Notes under the pieces: model-generated | What the model saw: only the letters and a program-made list of their open reading frames with translations | What the model was told of the DNA's origin: nothing | Database searches by the model: none | Assembly (NCBI GenBank): GCA_900539115.1 | Contig: UQAQ01000016.1 | Coordinates: 1 to 57,781 of the forward strand | From: an uncultured Roseburia sp. | GTDB lineage: Bacteria > Bacillota > Clostridia > Lachnospirales > Lachnospiraceae | DNA length: 57,781 nt | Reading direction: 5' to 3' | Shown: piece by piece, positions 25,788 to 33,871 of the stretch | Layout: each line of letters opens with the position of its first letter | Position numbering within the stretch: position 1 is the first letter of the stretch | Position numbers and translations under genes: made by a program

Positions 25788-26165
25788 ATGATAGTATTAG
25801 CAGCGACAGCACAAGCAGCGGGAGAAGATTATACGACGATCCCGCAGGCCCTTGTCAATACTGTTATAGCCATGGGAACGGTATTTCTTGTACTGATTCT
25901 GATCAGTTTCATCATTTCTTTGCTTAAATTTATTCCTATCTTGATGGATAAACTGACAAAGAAAGAAGAACCGGTACAGCCGGTTCCACAGGCTCAGCCG
26001 GTATCGGCACCAAAGCCTGTAGTGCAGACACCGGCAGCACCTGCTGACGATACACAGCTGATTGCTGTGATCACAGCGGCCGTTGCAGCAGCAATGGAAC
26101 AGGATGGAGTTGCCGTACCTGCAGATGGATTGGTAATCCGTTCCATCAAAAAGCGTTCGTATTAA
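25788..26165 (+). CDS. OadG-like gamma subunit of a Na+-translocating decarboxylase
   Basis: 125 residues: one membrane helix (about 27-50, MGTVFLVLILISFIISLLKF), a Pro/Gln/Ala linker and a C-terminal helix with AVITAAVAAAMEQDG, the layout of OadG/MmdC-type gamma or delta subunits that anchor the carboxyltransferase to the membrane pump. Four bases after the preceding stop; the start lies behind GTGATAGG. Confidence 0.85.
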   Translation: MIVLAATAQAAGEDYTTIPQALVNTVIAMGTVFLVLILISFIISLLKFIPILMDKLTKKEEPVQPVPQAQPVSAPKPVVQTPAAPADDTQLIAVITAAVAAAMEQDGVAVPADGLVIRSIKKRSY

Positions 26166-26195
26166 TTTGAAATATATCTTTAGGAGGAAAAATTC

Positions 26196-26576
26196 ATGAA
26201 AACTTATACAATTACCGTAAATGGAACGGCTTATGATGTTACCGTAGAAGAGACAGCAGGCGGCGCAGCTCCTGCACCAGCAGCAAAAGCAGCCCCGGCA
26301 GCACCGGCTCCGGCAGCACCTGCCCCGGCAGCCCCGGCAAAAACAGCAGGCGGCGCAGCAGGATCCGTAGAGATTAATGCACCGATGCCTGGTAAGATTC
26401 TGGATGTAAAAGCACAGCCTGGTGCAAGCGTTTCCCGTGGAGACGTTGTTTTGGTCCTTGAGGCTATGAAGATGGAAAATGAAGTCGTAGCACCACAGGA
26501 TGGAACCATCGCAAGTATCAATGTAAATGTTGGTGATATGGTAGAGCCAGGAGCAGTTTTGGCCACAATGAACTAG
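26196..26576 (+). CDS. Biotin carboxyl carrier protein of the decarboxylase
   Basis: 126 residues. An N-terminal strand (MKTYTITVNGTAYDVTVEE), an Ala/Pro hinge (about 24-55, built from repeated APAAPA units), and a biotinyl domain with the site EAMKMEN; the biotinylated lysine is Lys92. The carrier shuttles CO2 from the carboxyltransferases to the beta subunit. AGGAGG lies eight bases before the ATG. Confidence 0.95.
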   Translation: MKTYTITVNGTAYDVTVEETAGGAAPAPAAKAAPAAPAPAAPAPAAPAKTAGGAAGSVEINAPMPGKILDVKAQPGASVSRGDVVLVLEAMKMENEVVAPQDGTIASINVNVGDMVEPGAVLATMN

Positions 26577-26604
26577 TCTATAGACATAAGAACGGAGGAT
26601 TAAG

Positions 26605-27726
26605 ATGGAAGTTTTACAAAATCTTATTCACCAGACAGCATTTGCAAACGGTACGTTGGATTGGCGTAACGTAGTTATGATCTTTGTGGCATTCCTCTTT
26701 TTGTTCCTTGCGATTAAAAAAGGGTATGAACCACTGCTTCTTGTGCCAATTGCGTTTGGTATGTTACTGGTTAATATTTATCCGCCAATCATGGAAGAGG
26801 GCGGATTGTTGGAATATTTCTTTAAACTGGACGAATGGTCGATTCTGCCATCTCTTATTTTCCTTGGAGTTGGTGCGATGACCGACTTTGGTCCGTTGAT
26901 CGCAAATCCAAAGAGTTTTCTTTTGGGTGCAGCAGCACAGTTTGGTATCTTTGCCGCATACCTGCTTGCGATTGTACTTGGCTTCAATGGAAAAGCAGCA
27001 GCAGCGATCTCAATCATCGGTGGAGCTGATGGTCCTACCTCTATTTTCCTTGCCGGGAAATTGGGACAGGCGCAAACGCTTATGGGACCGATTGCCGTGG
27101 CAGCGTATTCGTATATGTCACTGGTACCGATCATTCAGCCACCAATTATGAAACTTCTTACAACAAAGAAGGAAAGAGAAATCAAGATGGAACAGCTTCG
27201 CCCGGTTTCCAAATTGGAGCGAATCCTTTTCCCAATCGTTGTTACGACTGTGGTATGTTTGCTCCTTCCAAGTACAGCACCTCTTGTAGGTATGTTGATG
27301 CTTGGTAACCTCTTCCGTGAATCCGGAGTGGTTCCACAGTTGATGGAAACAGCATCCAATGCGATGATGTATATCGTAGTTATCCTTCTTGGTACATCGG
27401 TAGGAGCAAAGACAAGTGGTGCAAACTTTATCCAGACAACGACATTGAAGATCGTTGTACTTGGTCTGGTTGCATTTGCTGTCGGTACAGCAGCCGGCGT
27501 TCTCTTTGGTAAATTGATGTGCAAAGTGACAAAGGGTAAAGTAAATCCTTTGATTGGTTCTGCCGGAGTATCGGCCGTTCCTATGGCGGCCCGCGTATCT
27601 CAGAAAGTTGGTTCGGAAGCAGATCCGACAAACTTCCTTTTGATGCATGCGATGGGACCAAACGTAGCCGGAGTTATCGGTACTGCAGTAGCAGCCGGTG
27701 TATTTATGGCAATATTTGGAGTTTAA
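26605..27726 (+). CDS. Na+-translocating decarboxylase beta subunit (OadB/MmdB/GcdB)
   Basis: 373 residues with about nine to eleven membrane segments. It decarboxylates carboxybiotin and exports Na+ with the energy released. Family hallmarks: LGVGAMTDFGPLIANP, IIGGADGPTSIFLAGKL (Asp in GGADGPT needed for Na+), the central loop to LGNLFRESGVVPQL, and the C-terminal LLMHAMGPNVAGVIGTAVAAG. Length is normal. Placed between the biotin carrier and the 5S-type carboxyltransferase. Confidence 0.95.
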   Translation: MEVLQNLIHQTAFANGTLDWRNVVMIFVAFLFLFLAIKKGYEPLLLVPIAFGMLLVNIYPPIMEEGGLLEYFFKLDEWSILPSLIFLGVGAMTDFGPLIANPKSFLLGAAAQFGIFAAYLLAIVLGFNGKAAAAISIIGGADGPTSIFLAGKLGQAQTLMGPIAVAAYSYMSLVPIIQPPIMKLLTTKKEREIKMEQLRPVSKLERILFPIVVTTVVCLLLPSTAPLVGMLMLGNLFRESGVVPQLMETASNAMMYIVVILLGTSVGAKTSGANFIQTTTLKIVVLGLVAFAVGTAAGVLFGKLMCKVTKGKVNPLIGSAGVSAVPMAARVSQKVGSEADPTNFLLMHAMGPNVAGVIGTAVAAGVFMAIFGV

Positions 27727-27749
27727 TAAAATTATAGGAGGAAACTATC

Positions 27750-29165
27750 ATGGCAGAAAAGATTGAAAAAAAGCCGATTAAAATAACAGAAACCATTCTT
27801 CGTGATGCACACCAGTCATTGATCGCTACTCGTATGACGACCGAGCAGATGCTTCCTATCGTAGATAAGATGGATCAGGTCGGATTTCATGCAGTAGAGT
27901 GCTGGGGTGGTGCTACATTCGATGCTTCTCTTCGTTTCTTGAAAGAAGATCCATGGGAGAGACTTCGTAAACTGCGTGCCGGTTTTAAAAATACGAAACT
28001 GCAGATGTTGTTCCGTGGACAGAATATCCTTGGATACAATCATTATGCAGATGATGTGGTAGAATATTTCGTTCAGAAGTCAATTGCAAATGGTATCGAT
28101 ATCATCCGTATTTTTGACTGTTTGAATGATATGCGTAACCTGGAAACTGCAGTAAAAGCAGCAAACAAAGAAAATGGTCATGCACAGATCGCCCTTTCTT
28201 ATACACTGGGTGATGCTTATACATTAGATTATTGGAAAGATATGGCAAAGAAGATCGAAGATCTTGGTGCAAAATCACTTTGTATCAAAGATATGGCTGG
28301 TCTTTTGACACCATACAAAGCAACCGAATTGGTTACCGCTCTGAAAGAGTCTGTAGACATTCCGATTGACCTGCATACTCATTATACTTCCGGTGTAGCT
28401 TCCATGACTTATCTGAAAGCCGTAGAGGCAGGATGTGATATCATTGATACCGCAATGTCTCCATTCGCTCTCGGAACAAGCCAGCCGGCTACCGAAGTTA
28501 TGGTAGAGACATTCCGTGGAACACCATACGATACCGGATTGGATCAGAACCTTCTTGCTGAGATCGCAGAATACTTCCGCCCAATGCGTGAAGAGGCACT
28601 TGCAAGCGGTCTTATGAATACCAAAGTGCTTGGTGTTAATATCAAGACACTGATGTATCAGGTACCTGGTGGTATGCTTAGTAACCTCGTATCCCAGTTG
28701 AAAGAAATGGGACAGGAAGACAAGTACGAAGCTGTACTGGAAGAAGTACCTCGTGTAAGAAAAGACTTTGGTGAGCCACCATTGGTTACGCCATCTTCTC
28801 AGATCGTTGGTACTCAGGCCGTGCTCAATGTCGTATCCGGTGAGCGTTATAAGATGGTTACCAAAGAATCTAAGAAACTTCTTTCCGGTGAGTTCGGACA
28901 GACTGTAAAACCGTTTAATCCGGAAGTTCAGAAGAAGTGTATCGGCGATACGAAACCAATCACATGCCGTCCGGCCGATCTGATCAAGCCACAGCTTGCA
29001 GATATCGAAAAAGAGATGGCTCAGTGGAAACAGCAGGACGAAGATGTATTGTCTTATGCATTGTTCCCACAGGTAGCTACGGAGTTCTTCAAATACCGTG
29101 AGGCACAGAAGACGAAAGTAGATCCAACTCTTGCGGACAAAGAAAACAAAGTATATCCGGTATAA
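27750..29165 (+). CDS. Pyruvate/oxaloacetate carboxyltransferase (5S / OadA-like) subunit
   Basis: 471 residues of the DRE-TIM carboxyltransferase fold. The start ITETILRDAHQSLIATRM contains the metal-binding Asp, LQMLFRGQNILGYNHY follows, and LHTHYTSGVASMTYL gives the H-x-H metal ligands. It moves CO2 between oxaloacetate/pyruvate and biotin. It ends without a biotinyl domain, consistent with the separate carrier gene at 26196. Last gene of the operon, closed by the terminator at 29190. Confidence 0.94.
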   Translation: MAEKIEKKPIKITETILRDAHQSLIATRMTTEQMLPIVDKMDQVGFHAVECWGGATFDASLRFLKEDPWERLRKLRAGFKNTKLQMLFRGQNILGYNHYADDVVEYFVQKSIANGIDIIRIFDCLNDMRNLETAVKAANKENGHAQIALSYTLGDAYTLDYWKDMAKKIEDLGAKSLCIKDMAGLLTPYKATELVTALKESVDIPIDLHTHYTSGVASMTYLKAVEAGCDIIDTAMSPFALGTSQPATEVMVETFRGTPYDTGLDQNLLAEIAEYFRPMREEALASGLMNTKVLGVNIKTLMYQVPGGMLSNLVSQLKEMGQEDKYEAVLEEVPRVRKDFGEPPLVTPSSQIVGTQAVLNVVSGERYKMVTKESKKLLSGEFGQTVKPFNPEVQKKCIGDTKPITCRPADLIKPQLADIEKEMAQWKQQDEDVLSYALFPQVATEFFKYREAQKTKVDPTLADKENKVYPV

Positions 29166-29189
29166 GATATATAATCTGACAGAATGATA

Positions 29190-29245
29190 AGCCCGGGCAG
29201 ACGTGTTACACTGCAAAGTGCAGCAATGTTTGCCCGGGTTTTAAA
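29190..29245 (+). terminator. Terminator of the carboxyltransferase operon
   Basis: AGCCCGGGCAGAC (29190-29202) pairs with GTTTGCCCGGGTT (29228-29240), with an inner CTGCA-AAG-TGCAG hairpin, followed by TTTT. Confidence 0.88.
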
Positions 29246-29287
29246 GTATATTTGATAAATGAGACAAAAGGTAAGGAGCAGAAAAGA

Positions 29288-30442
29288 GTGCACAATGTAA
29301 AACAACTACTGGAGAAAAATTTAAACGAAAATACCCTGCGCGCCGTGGTAAGTAACCGCCGCAGCAAACAGGTTTCGCAGAAACTGGTATTCCGCCCTTT
29401 TATCGAAAAGAATAGGTTGATGTTTCAGCGGGAAGAGTATGCGAACAATCAGGTTTTTCATGAGAATATGAACAAGGAGACAGCTGTAGAACAAATCTGC
29501 ACTTTTTTGGAAAAAGATTACAAGCAGCTGGATCTGTTGTGTGAACAGAGTTCTTTCAGCGCATTAGTCAGCAAGAAAGGAAAATCTACCATAAAGGAAA
29601 ATAAGAACCAAATCGCAAAGAAAATTGATCTTTCGCACAATCGTAAGAAAAGATACATTTTGGACACGGATGAAGTGATTCCGTTTTTGGTGGACCTCGG
29701 GGTACAGACCAAAGAGGGAAAGATTGTAGACAAAAAATATAAAAAATACAAGCAGATCAACCGGTTTCTTGAATTTGTGAAAGATGTGCTTCCGGAACTT
29801 CCGAAAGACCGCCCGGTCAAGATCATTGATTTTGGCTGCGGAAAATCGTATCTGACGTTTGCTGTATATTATTATCTTCATATTATGAACGGCAGAGACG
29901 TGGAGATGATCGGACTGGATCTGAAAAAAGATGTCATCGCACATTGTAACCGTATGGCAGAAAAATATGAGTATACGAGTTTACATTTTCTGGAAGGAGA
30001 TATCAGTACATACGACGGCGCAGACAGTGCCGATATGGTGATCACGCTTCATGCCTGTGATGTAGCCACGGATTTTGCCCTGGATAAGGCGGTGCACTGG
30101 AATGCGAAAGTGATTTTGTCGGTTCCGTGCTGCCAGCATGAACTGAATGCACAGATCGAAAATGATATGTTAGAACCGCTTTTGAAATATGGAATCTTAA
30201 AAGAGCGGTTTGCAGCATTGCTGACGGATGCGCTGCGGGCAAATCTGCTGGAACAGAACGGCTATGAAGTGCAGATCCTGGAATTTATCGACATGGAACA
30301 TACGCCGAAAAATCTTTTGATACGTGCAATAAAACGGGGCGAAAAGGCGGATAAAAAGCAGGAAAAACTCGAAAACTCCTACAAAACACTGTGCGACGAG
30401 CTGAATGCACACGGAACTCTGGAAAAATTGTTGAAGATGTGA
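29288..30442 (+). CDS. SAM-dependent methyltransferase of unknown target
   Basis: 384 residues from a GTG at 29288, chosen because AAGGAG lies nine bases upstream; a TTG at 29252 in the same frame overlaps the terminator tail. A basic N-terminal region of about 160 residues (with KKYKKYKQINRFLEFV) leads to a class I methyltransferase core: IIDFGCGKSYLTFAVYYYL, MIGLDLKKDVIAHC, FLEGDIS, VITLHACDVATDFAL and SVPCCQHELN. LHACD and SVPCCQ resemble the METTL25/Methyltransf_32 group that acts on RNA or ribosome-related targets. The target here is not known. Alone between a terminator and a non-coding repeat region. Confidence 0.78.
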   Translation: MHNVKQLLEKNLNENTLRAVVSNRRSKQVSQKLVFRPFIEKNRLMFQREEYANNQVFHENMNKETAVEQICTFLEKDYKQLDLLCEQSSFSALVSKKGKSTIKENKNQIAKKIDLSHNRKKRYILDTDEVIPFLVDLGVQTKEGKIVDKKYKKYKQINRFLEFVKDVLPELPKDRPVKIIDFGCGKSYLTFAVYYYLHIMNGRDVEMIGLDLKKDVIAHCNRMAEKYEYTSLHFLEGDISTYDGADSADMVITLHACDVATDFALDKAVHWNAKVILSVPCCQHELNAQIENDMLEPLLKYGILKERFAALLTDALRANLLEQNGYEVQILEFIDMEHTPKNLLIRAIKRGEKADKKQEKLENSYKTLCDELNAHGTLEKLLKM

Positions 30443-30545
30443 GGTTATGGTCTAACCATCGACAGAAACGAGAGCTATCTCACGATAAAAATATCGATTT
30501 ATAACGTTCGATAGCAAGTTCCGTCGATTGTCAGACCATAAACCT
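30442..30545 (+). repeat. 104-bp imperfect palindrome after the methyltransferase gene
   Basis: Arms 30442-30467 and 30519-30545 are inverted repeats of about 26 bases with few mismatches (AGGTTATGGTCTAAC... against ...GTCAGACCATAAACCT). Nested inside are GCTATC (30474-30479) with GATAGC (30510-30515) and CGATA-AAAA-TATCG (30483-30496). A T-run follows at 30553-30557. It could end transcription of the methyltransferase gene, but it is far longer than a normal terminator. Confidence 0.7.
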
Positions 30546-30573
30546 ATACTATATTTTTACAGTTTTGGTATAT

Positions 30574-30715
30574 AGAAAAAATAAGTCCCTGCTTTGCTAT
30601 GAGGGATTTAGAACACCGTCGGTACATAGAGGGCGTAGTTTGCCCTCATGTACCGCTACGAGTGTTCTTCTAAGCGGAAGCGGTCCCGAATGGAAAAGCA
30701 GGGGCTTATTTTTCT
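30574..30715 (+). repeat. 142-bp nested hairpin element with 21-bp terminal inverted repeats
   Basis: AGAAAAAATAAGTCCCTGC at the left end and GCAGGGGCTTATTTTTCT at the right end are near-perfect inverted repeats. Inside are AGAACAC (30610-30616) with GTGTTCT (30662-30668), and GGTACATAGAGGGC (30621-30634) with GCCCTCATGTACC (30642-30654) around a short loop. All arms nest in one long rod. No open frame of note. Candidate structured RNA or miniature inverted-repeat element. Confidence 0.72.
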
Positions 30716-30810
30716 AAAAGTAAAACTGCAAAAATGCCCTCATGTACCGCTACGAGTGTTCTTCTAAGCGGAAGCGGTCCCGAATGGAAAAGCAGGGACT
30801 TATTATTCTA
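30641..30810 (+). repeat. Tandem partial copy of the hairpin element's 3' half
   Basis: The 76 bases at 30641-30716 recur at 30735-30810 with only two differences (GGGG/GGGA and TTTTT/TTATT near the end), a 94-base offset. The copied part is exactly the 3' half of the hairpin, so the single 5' half upstream can in principle pair with either copy. Confidence 0.85.
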
Positions 30811-30855
30811 TACAACAAACTTGTAAAATTTTATTAAAGATGTAAAGAAAAACTC

Positions 30856-30884
30856 TTGACATCCACCGCCAAATACGTTATACT
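30856..30884 (+). promoter_or_regulatory. Promoter of the ylxM-ffh operon
   Basis: TTGACA (30856-30861), 17 bases, TATACT (30879-30884). Start point near 30891, about 50 bases before ylxM. It lies just after the repeat region, the rest of which (30811-30855) shows nothing else. Confidence 0.8.
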
Positions 30885-30941
30885 CTGTAAAGGAAATTAC
30901 TTAACAGGGTGATTTCGTAAAAGCAGGCAGGAGATGAGAAG

Positions 30942-31298
30942 ATGACAAAGACCAGTGTAAATGATTTGGATGAGATTGTGCGTTTGTCTTACTTGTACGA
31001 TTTTTATGGTCCCCTGCTCAAAGAAAAACAGCGGCAGATTTTTGAAAATTATGTGCTGGATGATTATTCCCTAAGTGAGATCGCCGGTGAATACGGCATG
31101 ACGAGGCAGGGGGTTCACGATATCGTAAAGCGAAGCAGTGAAAAATTGGAAGAATATGAATCAAAATTGAAATTATATAGAAGATTCCGGGGTGCCAGAG
31201 AGCGGCTGGAAAAAGTAGAAGAACTGGTCGGAGATGAAAATCTGCAGAATGCAGAAAAGATTCGTTCTTTGACACATGAAGTATATGAAATGTTATAA
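30942..31298 (+). CDS. ylxM: YlxM, helix-turn-helix partner of the signal recognition particle
   Basis: 118 residues. It has the sigma-70 region-4-like helix-turn-helix YSLSEIAGEYGMTRQGVHDIVKRS (in part), preceded by YYGPL-like residues YDFYGPLLKEKQRQIFENYV, and a C-terminal coiled segment. YlxM family members lie upstream of ffh and modulate SRP GTPase activity in streptococci and relatives. ATG at 30942 follows AGGAGATGAGAAG. Ffh begins 26 bases after its stop. Confidence 0.92.
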   Translation: MTKTSVNDLDEIVRLSYLYDFYGPLLKEKQRQIFENYVLDDYSLSEIAGEYGMTRQGVHDIVKRSSEKLEEYESKLKLYRRFRGARERLEKVEELVGDENLQNAEKIRSLTHEVYEML

Positions 31299-31324
31299 AA
31301 AAGATCTGACAGGAGGTGACCGGA

Positions 31325-32671
31325 GTGGCATTTGACAGCCTGAGTGAAAAGTTACAAAATGTTTTTAAGGGATTACGAAGCAAAGGACGTCTTACGGAAG
31401 CTGATGTTAAGACGGCATTAAAAGAAGTAAAGATGGCTTTGCTGGAAGCCGATGTCAATTTTAAAGTAGTAAAGAATTTTGTGAAGGCAGTACAGGAAAA
31501 GGCAACCGGCGAGGATGTGTTAAACAGTCTGACACCGGGGCAGACCGTTATCAAATATGTAAATGAAGAACTGGTTTCCATGATGGGAGGCACGACAACA
31601 GAGATTTCTCTGCTTCCCGGCAATGAAATCACCGTCATTATGATGTGTGGTCTTCAGGGAGCCGGTAAAACGACGACGGTAGCCAAACTCGCTGCCAAGT
31701 TTAGGGAAAAAGGGAAAAAGCCGTTATTGGCGGCCTGTGACATTTACCGTCCGGCAGCGATTGAACAGCTGCAGACAAATGGAGAAAAAGTAGGTGTGCC
31801 GGTATTTTCGATGGGAACCGGACATAATCCGGTTGATATCGCCAAAGCGGCGGTTGAGCACGCGAAAGCAAATCAGTACAATCTTGTATTTTTAGATACC
31901 GCCGGTCGACTTCATATTGATGAAGAATTGATGAATGAGTTGAAAAATATCAAGGCAGAGGTGGATGTCCACCAGACGATCTTGACAGTAGACTCCATGA
32001 CCGGTCAGGATGCGGTCAATGTTGCTTCGACATTCGATGAAGCATTGAATATAGATGGTGTCATCTTAACGAAGTTAGATGGTGACACACGTGGTGGTGC
32101 GGCGCTTTCCATCCGCGCAGTCACGGGAAAACCGATTTTCTATGTCGGTATGGGAGAAAAACTTTCGGATCTGGAGCAGTTTTATCCGGATCGTATGGCA
32201 TCCCGTATTCTCGGCATGGGAGACGTTATGACGTTGATTGAGAAGGCAGAGGCCCAGATCGATGAGGAAAAGGCGGCAGAACTCGGAAAGAAATTTAAAA
32301 ACAATGAATTGGATTTCAATGATTTCTTAGAGCAGATGCAGCAAATGAAGAAAATGGGCGGTCTTACCAGCATTTTGAGCATGCTTCCGGGCATGGGACT
32401 GCCGGCAGATCTCGACATTGACGATGATGCGCTGAAAGGAACAGAGGCCATTATCTATTCGATGACCAAAGAAGAGAGAACCAAGCCTTCCATCATCAAT
32501 CCATCGCGCAAACGCCGTATTGCGGCAGGTGCCGGTGTGGATATCAGCGAAGTAAACAGACTCATCAAACAGTTTGAACAGAGCAAAAAGATGATGAAGC
32601 AGATGTCTGGTATGATGTCAGGCAAGAAGATGAAACGCGGAAAATTCAAATTTCCGTTTGGAGGAATGTGA
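31325..32671 (+). CDS. ffh: Signal recognition particle protein Ffh
   Basis: GTPase that, with 4.5S/6S RNA, delivers nascent membrane proteins to FtsY and the translocon. 448 residues from the GTG at 31325, with AGGAGG eight bases upstream (a GTG at 31316 is inside the ribosome binding site). N domain, then G1 GLQGAGKTTT, CDIYRPAAIEQL, DTAGRLHID, TKLDGDTRGGA, and a methionine-rich M domain (MKKMGGLTSILSMLPGMG, later MMKQMSGMMSG) with a basic end. Full length. Confidence 0.97.
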   Translation: MAFDSLSEKLQNVFKGLRSKGRLTEADVKTALKEVKMALLEADVNFKVVKNFVKAVQEKATGEDVLNSLTPGQTVIKYVNEELVSMMGGTTTEISLLPGNEITVIMMCGLQGAGKTTTVAKLAAKFREKGKKPLLAACDIYRPAAIEQLQTNGEKVGVPVFSMGTGHNPVDIAKAAVEHAKANQYNLVFLDTAGRLHIDEELMNELKNIKAEVDVHQTILTVDSMTGQDAVNVASTFDEALNIDGVILTKLDGDTRGGAALSIRAVTGKPIFYVGMGEKLSDLEQFYPDRMASRILGMGDVMTLIEKAEAQIDEEKAAELGKKFKNNELDFNDFLEQMQQMKKMGGLTSILSMLPGMGLPADLDIDDDALKGTEAIIYSMTKEERTKPSIINPSRKRRIAAGAGVDISEVNRLIKQFEQSKKMMKQMSGMMSGKKMKRGKFKFPFGGM

Positions 32672-32730
32672 TTCAAATAGTTGTTATACTTTTTGAATAG
32701 ATGAAATTACGTTAAAGGAGGTGAAACGAC

Positions 32731-32973
32731 GTGGTAAAGATCAGATTGAAAAGATTAGGTCAGAAAAAGGCTCCATTTTATAGAATTGTAGTAGCTGATG
32801 AAAGATCTCCTAGAGATGGTAGAAACATCGATGAGATCGGTACTTACGACCCAAATCAGGAACCTGCTGTAGTTAAAGTTGACGAAGAGGCAGCTAAGAA
32901 GTGGATTGCCAATGGTGCAAAACCAACCGATACAGTAGCTCGTTTGTTCAAAGAGGCAGGTATTGTAAAATAA
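32731..32973 (+). CDS. rpsP: 30S ribosomal protein S16
   Basis: 80 residues beginning MVKIRLKRLGQKKAPFYRIV and including RDGRNIDEIGTYDPN, the S16 signature. GTG start at 32731 behind AAGGAGGTGAAACGAC. Standard length. Part of the ffh-rpsP-khpA-rimM-trmD order. Confidence 0.97.
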   Translation: MVKIRLKRLGQKKAPFYRIVVADERSPRDGRNIDEIGTYDPNQEPAVVKVDEEAAKKWIANGAKPTDTVARLFKEAGIVK

Positions 32974-32998
32974 TGCGGTCCTAAGGGAGGTTAGCAGT

Positions 32999-33226
32999 AT
33001 GAAAGAATTAGTTGAAATGATTGCTAGTGCATTAGTAGACAATCCGGACGAAGTTGTCGTAACTGAGACAGAGACAGAAAACGAGATTGTATTGAAACTG
33101 AGCGTGGCTCCTGCCGACATGGGCAAAGTTATTGGCAAGCAGGGAAAGATTGCGAAAGCAATCCGAACTGTAGTGCGTGCTTCGGCTTCAAAGAGCGACA
33201 AAAAAATACTGGTAGACATTCAGTAA
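32999..33226 (+). CDS. khpA: KH-domain RNA-binding protein KhpA
   Basis: 75 residues forming a single KH domain with the RNA-binding GxxG loop in IGKQGKIAKAIRTVVRA. KhpA (YlqC) pairs with KhpB in Gram-positives to bind many RNAs and affect cell elongation. ATG at 32999 after AGGGAGGTTAGCAGT. Followed by a terminator-like hairpin. Confidence 0.94.
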   Translation: MKELVEMIASALVDNPDEVVVTETETENEIVLKLSVAPADMGKVIGKQGKIAKAIRTVVRASASKSDKKILVDIQ

Positions 33227-33235
33227 TGACATGTG

Positions 33236-33281
33236 ATATGTGCCTGCGACAGTGCCAAAAGGTATCGCAGGCATATTTTTT
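33236..33281 (+). terminator. Terminator or attenuator between khpA and rimM
   Basis: GCCTGCGA (33242-33249) pairs with TCGCAGGC (33265-33272), with an extra ATAT/ATAT pairing below, followed by a six-T run. As the operon normally continues into rimM, it may only reduce expression of the downstream genes. Confidence 0.75.
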
Positions 33282-33328
33282 ATCAAAGGGTACATTCGAC
33301 AGTGAATGGGTAGAAAAGGAGAACAACG

Positions 33329-33850
33329 ATGGAACAGCTTTTACGCGTAGGAGTCATAACGACGACACATGGAATCCGGGGAGAAGTCAAAGTATTTCCG
33401 ACGACAGACGATATTCACCGCTTTGATGACCTGGAAGAAGTGATTCTGCAGAATAAAAAAGAGCAGCTTACCCTGCATATAGAACATGTAAAATATTTTA
33501 AAAACATTGTAATTGTAAAATTTAAGGAATATAATAATATTAATGACGTCGAAATGTTCCGCAAATGCGACCTTCTCGTGACAAGAGAGCATGCGGTTCC
33601 TTTGGAAGAAGGAGAATATTTTATCTGCGATGTGATTGGAGCAAAGGTTATTAACGATGAAGATGGCAGTGTGATCGGAACGGTAAAAGAGGTTTTGGAG
33701 ACAGGGGCAAATAATGTCTTTCAGATTGAGACGGAAGAGGGAAAAGAACTGCTTTTCCCATCCATCCCTGAGTGCATAAAAAAAGTCGATGTCGAAAAAG
33801 GTGAAGTGACGGCACACATCATGCCCGGCCTTTTAGATCTTGCAAAGTAA
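33329..33850 (+). CDS. rimM: 16S rRNA processing protein RimM
   Basis: 173 residues that help maturation of the 30S head by binding S19. N-terminal barrel: LRVGVITTTHGIRGEVKVFPTTD; PRC-barrel half: YFICDVIGAKVINDEDGSVIGTV, then NNVFQIE and LLFPSIPECIKKVD. Full length. ATG at 33329 behind AAAGGAG. Confidence 0.96.
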   Translation: MEQLLRVGVITTTHGIRGEVKVFPTTDDIHRFDDLEEVILQNKKEQLTLHIEHVKYFKNIVIVKFKEYNNINDVEMFRKCDLLVTREHAVPLEEGEYFICDVIGAKVINDEDGSVIGTVKEVLETGANNVFQIETEEGKELLFPSIPECIKKVDVEKGEVTAHIMPGLLDLAK

Positions 33851-33871
33851 AAAGAAAATGAGGAACGAACG

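Noticed and set aside
26270..26345. Short GCAGCACC-type tandem repeats
   Set aside because: They encode the Ala/Pro hinge of the biotin carrier and are expected there.
26231..26566. Ala-rich minus-strand frame over the biotin carrier gene
   Set aside because: Product of the low-complexity Ala/Pro hinge read in reverse.
30641..30810. Possible CRISPR array
   Set aside because: Only two copies, 76 bases long, with an 18-base gap and no cas genes in the window.
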